DNA of 64,000 bases from Ridgeia piscesae (lineage: Eukaryota > Annelida > Polychaeta > Sabellida > Siboglinidae), in contig JAODUO010001220.1 in NCBI GenBank assembly GCA_025642075.2, forward strand, positions 1-64,000, read 5' to 3'. The notes beneath the pieces are model-generated. The model did not search any database and was not told where the DNA came from. It worked only from the letters and a program-made list of their open reading frames with translations. The stretch's first letter is position 1; each line of letters starts with the position of its first letter. Position numbers and translations under genes: made by a program. Of the stretch, positions 36,101-64,000 are shown piece by piece.

Positions 36101-37886
36101 AATACAGCAGTACACTTCAAATAAATGCAAAAATAGAGTTGCGATTATTTTAGATAACCATCAGTATTTTTCTGCTTTTATTTGTTATCACTCTCATTAT
36201 TACAAATGACGTTGGCGCCCATTCATGGTTCATTTGACAAAGCTGATACGTGACATTTAACAAAAACAGGTTAATCTGTGGAACACATTACAAAATGACA
36301 CTAAATTAATGTAACAGGCAATGTACATATGAATGGCTTTTTTGTACGCACAATGACGTAGTAAACTGAATTGCTATGAAAATAACACTACTTTAAGGAC
36401 TGCACAATTGTCGTTTTTAGTGTGTGAAATTAATTTTTTATATTATTGAATATTATTTTCTTGAAGATGTCTTCTTATAAACGTATGCTGCCACAATCAA
36501 ACCAAACTTCTCATCTGAATGCTTCCAGTGTTTCAAGCAGAACATCGTAGCTGTTCTTGTGGTGTGATTATGCTGCTATCTCAAAGAACAACAGGTGATG
36601 TACTTGTATGCATGATGACGATATAAACCAAATTCCTACGGAAATAAAACTACTTTAAAGACTGCACAATTGCTGTTTTTAATGTGTGAAATAAATATAT
36701 GATTACAGCTGTATTACTATTATTGCTTTCTTGAGTATGTCTTCATACAAACATGTGTACTGCCACAATCAAATCATACTTCTCGTTCGAATGCCTCCAG
36801 TGTTTCAAGTAGAACGTCGCAGCCATTCTTGTTGTGTGAGTACGCCACCCACTGGGCAGCCAGTTCCCCAGCGTCCATCCGGTGCAGTTGACCCAGCATC
36901 CGCACTGCATCACATGACACATCACATGACACGTACACAAGCGGTAGACTTGTAACAATGCAAAGATGCAAAAATATTTGTTCAAACCTGTGCCCACCTC
37001 CAGCAATTTGTGGCATGGAACATCTGGTTTTGGGACATCAAAAATGGCTTCCAAATCTAGAATTTTGATGCCATTTTCTTGTCAGGTTTTTTTCGTCAGT
37101 TTGTAAACCTTGATTTTACTGTAGCCCCTGATTTGTGGCTCCCAAAAACACTCTATAGCTCTCCATTTTAAATATGTAGAGATCCGAAAATTAAGTTGCA
37201 TCTAATTTTGTTACATTGACAAAGACTTTGACAGTTCACATTGACAGTTCACTATCCCTCAATGACTTTGTCAAAGTCATTGAGGGATAGTGAACTGTCA
37301 ATTATTATGCCCTGCGCCTATCATGGATTGTGCCAAACAGATTGCAAAACTCAGAGACAGACAGCTAACACAACCACAACACAGATCACTCAAGAGGCCT
37401 CAGTAATGACTAGAAGAGGACCTATTCGTGACCTGTGATGGCTATAAACTAATAAAGTATGCGCGTTAGGTATTAATTGTAAAAAACACGCATACCGTCC
37501 GCAAATATTGGTGAAGCTTAAATATTATTACTAGTACTATAGTGATATAAGGCCCTCCATGCCATTCATTGCTTCCTTGTGCCATGACCAAAATGCAGCA
37601 TTCATTTGACAATCCATTCTGTTTTCAGCGTCTGACAATCAACCATCAAGTGAACCACAATGACAATGTGATTGTCAACGATCTAGTTACCAGGCGGTGA
37701 CAGTGTCACACAGTCACAGTGTCTGGACGGTGACACTCTCCGACCGGGCAGCTTCCCAAACAACAACGAATATGAAGTTTCCTTACATTTATCCAATACG
37801 TCATCTTTGTCAATATCAACACCCAAGTCGGAAAATTCCGCAACAAGTTCCTTGTCTGTAAACAGAACCATGTTGGATATTGACAA
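12786..37886 (-). CDS. POLA2: DNA polymerase alpha subunit B, 18 exons
   Basis: POLA2 is the non-catalytic B subunit of nuclear DNA polymerase alpha-primase, which makes RNA-DNA primers at replication origins and on the lagging strand; it binds the POLA1 C-terminus. Joining exons 37886-37787, 36904-36780, 36007-35940, 31066-31009, 29250-29126, 28420-28232, 27355-27267, 25225-25070, 24695-24633, 24175-24130, 21152-21034, 20764-20726, 20418-20351, 19998-19890, 19425-19316, 18679-18623, 15057-14931 and 12983-12786 gives about 614 residues (human 598). All phases agree except exon 6, which is one base too long. Order: N-terminal helical domain (exons 1-2), Ser/Thr-rich linker (3-6), OB fold (7-9), inactive phosphoesterase-like domain (10-18). 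Diagnostic peptides are YSLFPGQ, GPFTTSD, PDVCILIGPF, DVHHDPVYPQPPF, SYYPLYP, LPVTPNVLVLPS and NPGRLTKG. The last ~40 residues do not match the usual VQVVRI-type end. Four minisatellites lie inside the gene. Confidence 0.95.
13058..14490. repeat. Compound ~48-bp minisatellite in POLA2 intron 17
   Basis: Units AATGTCAGTTAGCTGACAAC plus AACAC (25 bp) alternate irregularly with AATGTCAGTTAGCCAGTGAC plus AAC (23 bp). The array starts about 70 bases from the exon 18 acceptor. On the minus strand a unit reads TGACATTGTGTTGTTGTCAG, close to the real acceptor TGACATTGTTGTTGTTGCCAG. Roughly 13590-14050 has many small deletions typical of poor consensus. Confidence 0.9.
14931..15057 (-). CDS. POLA2: POLA2 exon 17, minimal form; up to 16947 if the farthest acceptor is used
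   Basis: YYPLYPADNDVNVDYELLEQ then YGSLPVTPNVLVLPSDLCYF VK; human YYPLYPPQEDMAIDYESF..LPVTPDVLIIPSELRYFVK. The donor is AAG|GCAAGT, a GC-AG intron with otherwise perfect consensus. The acceptor TTTGTTTTAG and the first 29 bases of the exon are the unit of the upstream 42-bp array, so 45 further acceptors precede this one. All are in the same phase, and the extended exon has no stop. Confidence 0.9.
15023..16955 (-). repeat. 42-bp minisatellite made of the POLA2 exon 17 splice acceptor
   Basis: The minus-strand unit encodes LCFSYYPLYPDDND (14 residues). The first (16947) and last (15057) exon-start positions are 1890 bp apart, exactly 45 x 42, so no indel has accumulated. Each unit carries TTTGTTTTAG|C and a branch-point-like CTGAT about 25 bases earlier. 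Variants include D to V, one D to N, and two units with CAG rather than TAG (exon starts 16569 and 16653). Confidence 0.95.
16995..18622. other. POLA2 intron 16, unique part
   Basis: AT-rich sequence with an (ATA)n/(AAT)n run near 18036-18056. Small open frames at 17289-17949 lie within the intron, have no splice or family support and are not called. Confidence 0.6.
18623..18679 (-). CDS. POLA2: POLA2 exon 16
   Basis: RAGGDRLGRLAQHLVTQH, matching human TSDRFSRILKHILTQ. It ends with AG, which completes Ser (AGC) with the C that opens exon 17. Donor CACAG|GTAAGA. Confidence 0.9.
19316..19425 (-). CDS. POLA2: POLA2 exon 15
   Basis: RKIHFMSDPCTLNINGVVFG then VTSTDVLLHLGKEEIS; human VQFVSEPCSLSINGVIFGLTSTDLLFHLGAEEIS. 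Acceptor TTTTGCAG, donor CCAG|GTACTT. Confidence 0.95.
19890..19998 (-). CDS. POLA2: POLA2 exon 14
   Basis: LSMELVVLPSQWDVHHDPVY then PQPPFSSAPFSRSVIK; human VPSLRDVHHEPVYPQPPFSYSDLSRED. The donor ATCAAG|GTCATT is chosen because it alone gives phase 0 for exon 15; CTCGAG|GTCAGT would break the frame. Confidence 0.9.
20351..20418 (-). CDS. POLA2: POLA2 exon 13
   Basis: KLPMTYDDFFLTIIAKMADC then TQ and two bases. Corresponds to human CLLTSPFEDIFKQCLRTIIEG. Donor CAGTC|GTAAGT. Confidence 0.9.
20726..20764 (-). CDS. POLA2: POLA2 exon 12
   Basis: A 39-bp exon, IGPFVDSRHPDIE, matching human FGPFLDAKHEQVE. Acceptor TTGTTCTAG, donor AGAG|GTAAGA. Confidence 0.95.
21034..21152 (-). CDS. POLA2: POLA2 exon 11
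   Basis: GISVVIAAGPFTTSDCLSYE then PLEDLMKYLTKETPDVCIL. Start of the phosphoesterase-like domain; matches human GPYTTSDSITYDPLLDL...PDVCIL. Confidence 0.95.
21428..22426. mobile_element. Non-autonomous hAT-like transposon, 999 bp
   Basis: The left end is CAGAGCTCGGGTCAATT. The right end, reverse-complemented, is CAGGGCTGGAGTCAATT, an imperfect terminal inverted repeat of the CAGGGCTGGAG type common in hAT elements. Both ends carry subterminal GGAATTGGAATTG repeats. It is flanked by TTCATATC (21420-21427) and TTCTTATC (22427-22434), an 8-bp target-site duplication with one mismatch. No transposase is visible; an open frame at 21601-21825 is unrecognised. It lies in POLA2 intron 10. Confidence 0.8.
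22530..23715. repeat. 66-bp minisatellite, about 18 copies, POLA2 intron 10
   Basis: The unit is GGTAGAAATAAAACTACACC plus 46 bases ending in CGTTTCCTCCT. It stays open on the plus strand (GRNKTTPECVKLVCAGTLTF PP) only because 66 is a multiple of three and the unit has no stop. It is antisense to POLA2, so coding is unlikely. Copies are almost identical: GTG/GCG at one site and a single TACG to TTCG change. Confidence 0.95.
24130..24175 (-). CDS. POLA2: POLA2 exon 10
   Basis: GVPLPLAKPTETAQA with one base over, matching human GVPLPFYQPTEE. Acceptor TTTTAG, donor GCAG|GTAGGG. Confidence 0.9.
24633..24695 (-). CDS. POLA2: POLA2 exon 9
   Basis: IVALDGINSSGKTFVATKLY plus Q, matching human VVIMEGINTTGRKLVATKLYE. 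21 codons, phase 0 at both ends. Confidence 0.95.
25070..25225 (-). CDS. POLA2: POLA2 exon 8 (OB fold)
   Basis: ETVTVVGRLCCDSDGKLNAK then SIVLEGSRETSGGRHIQLDL and RYSLFPGQ; near-colinear with human CDSNGKLNNKSVILEGDREHSSG...YSLFPGQ. 52 whole codons. Confidence 0.95.
25393..25440. repeat. (AT)n microsatellite
   Basis: Perfect AT dinucleotide tract into which the Tigger-like element inserted; it resumes at 26686. Confidence 0.95.
25441..26685. mobile_element. Non-autonomous Tigger/pogo-like transposon, 1245 bp
   Basis: It begins CAGTCGCGCCTCGCTATAAC and ends with the inverse CAGTCGCGCCTCGTTATAAC, flanked by TA on both sides, within an (AT)n tract. CAGT ends with a TA duplication fit the Tigger/pogo branch of Tc1/mariner. 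The ends continue with CTATAACGCG repeats and GGACCCC. The GC-rich interior has a 17-bp perfect inverted repeat (25929-25945 and 25960-25976). No transposase frame. It lies in POLA2 intron 7. Confidence 0.85.
26686..26735. repeat. (AT)n/(AC)n microsatellite
   Basis: Right-hand continuation of the AT tract, ending in a short ACACAC run. A similar (AT)n-(AC)n tract lies at 27106-27188. Confidence 0.9.
27106..27188. repeat. (AT)n-(AC)n microsatellite
   Basis: Two AT tracts separated by one slipped base, then ACACACACAC and ATATATAT. Confidence 0.95.
27267..27355 (-). CDS. POLA2: POLA2 exon 7
   Basis: LDDQIESMGKLLKEHHSIGD then LAHVALPVQ, matching human IEELGSELKEHY. Acceptor CTTTTGACAG, donor TTCAG|GTAGGA. 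Confidence 0.9.
27505..27745 (+). mobile_element. tRNA-derived SINE, copy 1
   Basis: The tRNA-like head has an A box (TGGTCGCGCGGCAGAG) and a B box (GGTTCAATCCC), followed by a body: CCCCACATCTGCCTGTGTC, then GCCAGGGGAAGTAAAAGATC. The same body recurs at 59640-59765 and near 61130-61200, which makes it a dispersed family rather than a tRNA gene. It lies in POLA2 intron 6. Confidence 0.7.
28232..28420 (-). CDS. POLA2: POLA2 exon 6, with a one-base frameshift
   Basis: The first part reads SSSSQEYGKRKNAGDVVCEF (compare SQKY..RNNRGEVVTSFG). The last part reads CRRSYKRFKYMFQKLMSNAF (compare GSYKSMFQKL) in the next frame. The flanking exons require a length of 3n+2, but the exon is 189 bp, one too many. 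One surplus G in GGCGGGATG near 28304-28310 explains it. Confidence 0.8.
29126..29250 (-). CDS. POLA2: POLA2 exon 5
   Basis: GGKKKRHLTPDGSTYSKRYS then TPKSTRSAPFTPRSFSPVT. Acceptor TGGACACAG, donor GTCAC|GTGAGT. This is the basic Ser/Thr-Pro linker, with several SP/TP sites as in vertebrate POLA2, a known CDK target. Confidence 0.85.
29805..30690. mobile_element. Probable hAT-like MITE with AAGTATTTAAATACTT ends
   Basis: Both ends are packed with AGTATTT/AAATACT motifs in opposite orientation. The left starts near GGGGTCAAATACAATTGTAA and the right ends near TTTTGATCCCTCAAGAGTAT. I could not settle the terminal bases or a target duplication. It lies in POLA2 intron 4. Confidence 0.5.
31009..31066 (-). 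CDS. POLA2: POLA2 exon 4
   Basis: VEDVISEDLIGAYSSTSNS, acceptor TATTACCAG, donor TTCG|GTAAGT. Resembles the acidic SIQELIEVEEEE segment of vertebrate POLA2. Enters with one base, leaves in phase 0. Confidence 0.8.
31850..35939. repeat. 43/44-bp minisatellite filling most of POLA2 intron 3, about 94 copies
   Basis: Minus-strand unit: GTATGTTTAAGACCTTTGTA then TGGTATTGCAGTAGGGCTTC TGG. The half next to exon 3 (33735-35935) mostly carries GTATCCTTTAAG (44 bp), the same sequence that opens the intron after exon 3. The distal half (31850-33735) carries GTATGTTTAAG (43 bp). Each unit holds an acceptor-like TATTGCAG and, 12 bases later, a donor-like CTGG|GTATGT. Confidence 0.95.
35940..36007 (-). 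CDS. POLA2: POLA2 exon 3
   Basis: Acceptor TTTGTATTTCAG, then RLSKVSKNTNKTPSHDTYTT PHA. RLSK matches the human RLSKARH segment. The donor giving the right phase is CACGC|GTATCC, a weak donor and the first bases of the 43/44-bp array. Confidence 0.75.
36352..36580 (-). pseudogene. Decayed duplicate of the 3' half of POLA2 exon 2
   Basis: 36352-36580 resembles 36615-36848 in order and content (ACTACTTTAAGGACTGCACA, then the exon part). The minus-strand copy reads HKNSYDVLLETLEAF, then R and TGA, where exon 2 has GCDVLLETLEAFERE. The donor is lost (GAGAAG|TTTGG). It is a tandem partial duplication of exon plus intron, no longer usable. Confidence 0.75.
36780..36904 (-). CDS. POLA2: POLA2 exon 2
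   Basis: Acceptor GTGATGCAG, donor GAGAA|GTATGA. Reads RMLGQLHRMDAGELAAQWVA then SHNKNGCDVLLETLEAFERE, resembling the helical N-terminal domain. Phase joins exon 1 (T+TG = Leu). Its 3' half is duplicated downstream at 36352-36580. Confidence 0.85.
37242..37300. repeat. Near-spacerless palindrome, 29-bp perfect arms
   Basis: Arms at 37242-37270 and 37272-37300 are exact reverse complements around one central base. Lies in POLA2 intron 1. A partial direct copy, TTTGACAGTTCACA, precedes it at 37227-37240. Confidence 0.95.
37787..37886 (-). CDS. POLA2: POLA2 exon 1 (coding)
   Basis: MSISNMVLFTDKELVAEFSD then LGVDIDKDDVLDK; donor AAAT|GTAAGG, one base over. The first in-frame ATG (37886) is used. 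The second ATG (37871) is equally possible and would remove five residues. Confidence 0.85.
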
Positions 37887-37901
37887 TTCAGGACATCAAC
37901 A

Positions 37902-37913
37902 TTTCCCGCGAAA
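37902..37913. promoter_or_regulatory. E2F/DP binding site
   Basis: TTTCCCGCGAAA is a full palindromic match to the E2F consensus TTTSSCGC plus GAAA, 16 bases upstream of the POLA2 start codon. POLA2 and other pol alpha-primase subunits are classical E2F targets. Confidence 0.8.
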
Positions 37914-37943
37914 TTTAGGAATTGACATATTTGCTCTAAGGCG

Positions 37944-37948
37944 ATTGG
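37944..37948 (-). promoter_or_regulatory. CCAAT box (NF-Y-type)
   Basis: Minus-strand AACCAATCGCC, about 60 bases upstream of the POLA2 ATG and about 30 bases beyond the E2F site, the usual pairing in cell-cycle promoters. Confidence 0.55.
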
Positions 37949-38259
37949 TTAAAATTATTCGCATTTCAATGGCGACCTAGGATCCGGATACGCATAAATA
38001 TGGTCACCTATATCTATGCCTAGAGCATGTTGGGCTTTCATCAAACAATATTTTACTGCAATATATATCTATATCAAATGTGACCATCTATGTATTTACC
38101 AAAATCCAACAAAATCAATCGTGTAAGTATATAATATTTACTAATGTTATTTAGACACCCAGACGAAGTAATAATATACTAAAGCTGATTAAGAATGTTC
38201 TGGACAGTTATACCCGTGCTCTACTCCGGTCCTCATCCGCATATTTGCTTCTTTCCAAG

Positions 38260-63425
<25,166 letters not shown>

Positions 63426-63738
63426 GTGGGTGGAGCGGTGTCCAAAATGTGACAGTTACTGTAGTTATGTTTGTGCTAGCTGCATCTGCAATGGTAGTGT
63501 TTGTTGTCTGATGCCAGATGGAAGAGAAGATGTCGTTTGAAGGATTTTAGCGTTGTTAAGTATTGGATACATTATATGACAAGAACAATGTAAAATAGAT
63601 GGTTTCTTCATTTTGCAATGTCCAAATTAGCACTGTGCTGGTGAGGGGTGCCATGGTAGCTGTTTATTTTCCTGGCAATGAGCAACCCCCCCGCATGATA
63701 ATTATAATGATGTACTTGCATACTGATGAAATTATTTA

Positions 63739-64000
<262 letters not shown>

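Larger units (their letters stand above)
37887..38259. promoter_or_regulatory. Bidirectional promoter between POLA2 and the plus-strand gene
   Basis: The two start codons are 373 bp apart and point away from each other. On the POLA2 side lie TTTCCCGCGAAA (37902-37913) and ATTGG (37944-37948), the inverse of CCAAT. No clear TATA box in either direction. Shared control of the two genes is inference. Confidence 0.75.

Overview
This is nuclear DNA of an animal, most likely a marine invertebrate; a mollusc or another lophotrochozoan is my guess, and nothing in the window fixes the phylum. The evidence is long AT-rich introns with GT-AG boundaries, dense minisatellites and microsatellites, a tRNA-derived SINE family, and hAT-like and Tigger/pogo-like non-autonomous DNA transposons. 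I recovered two multi-exon genes by joining exons whose splice phases agree, plus the end of a third gene.

The two main genes are head to head across a ~370 bp promoter (37887-38259). On the minus strand, 37886-12786, is POLA2, the B subunit of DNA polymerase alpha-primase. It has 18 coding exons and about 614 residues; the human protein has 598. On the plus strand, from 38260 past the window end, is an unnamed gene. Its 18 in-window exons give 940 in-phase codons: two cadherin-like beta-sandwich modules, a U-box-like module, TPR-type helical repeats and a Lys/Pro/Ala/Gly-rich linker. The shared promoter holds a perfect E2F palindrome and a CCAAT box on the POLA2 side, as expected for an S-phase gene.

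The most striking content is tandem repeats, over 40% of the window: a 57-bp array (1-10838), a ~48-bp compound array (13058-14490), a 42-bp array (15023-16955), a 66-bp array (22530-23715), a 43/44-bp array (31850-35939) and a 37-bp array (51255-59463). Four of them lie in POLA2, and three of those touch a splice site. The 42-bp array is the best finding. Its unit is the intron-exon junction of POLA2 exon 17, so 46 successive splice acceptors sit 42 bp (14 codons) apart in one open frame, and any acceptor would give an in-frame protein.

Left of POLA2, minus-strand exons (11355-11194, then 10944 onward) lead into the 57-bp array, which reads as a 19-residue Glu/Thr/Pro/Gln repeat. The four common variable bases of the unit are all third codon positions of that frame. 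The array flips orientation near base 600, which may be an assembly fold-back.

Several signs of residual sequence error are recorded: POLA2 exon 6 is one base too long, there is a one-base problem just before the 57-bp array, and the 37-bp and 48-bp arrays have corrupted stretches. These limit any claim about frameshifts.
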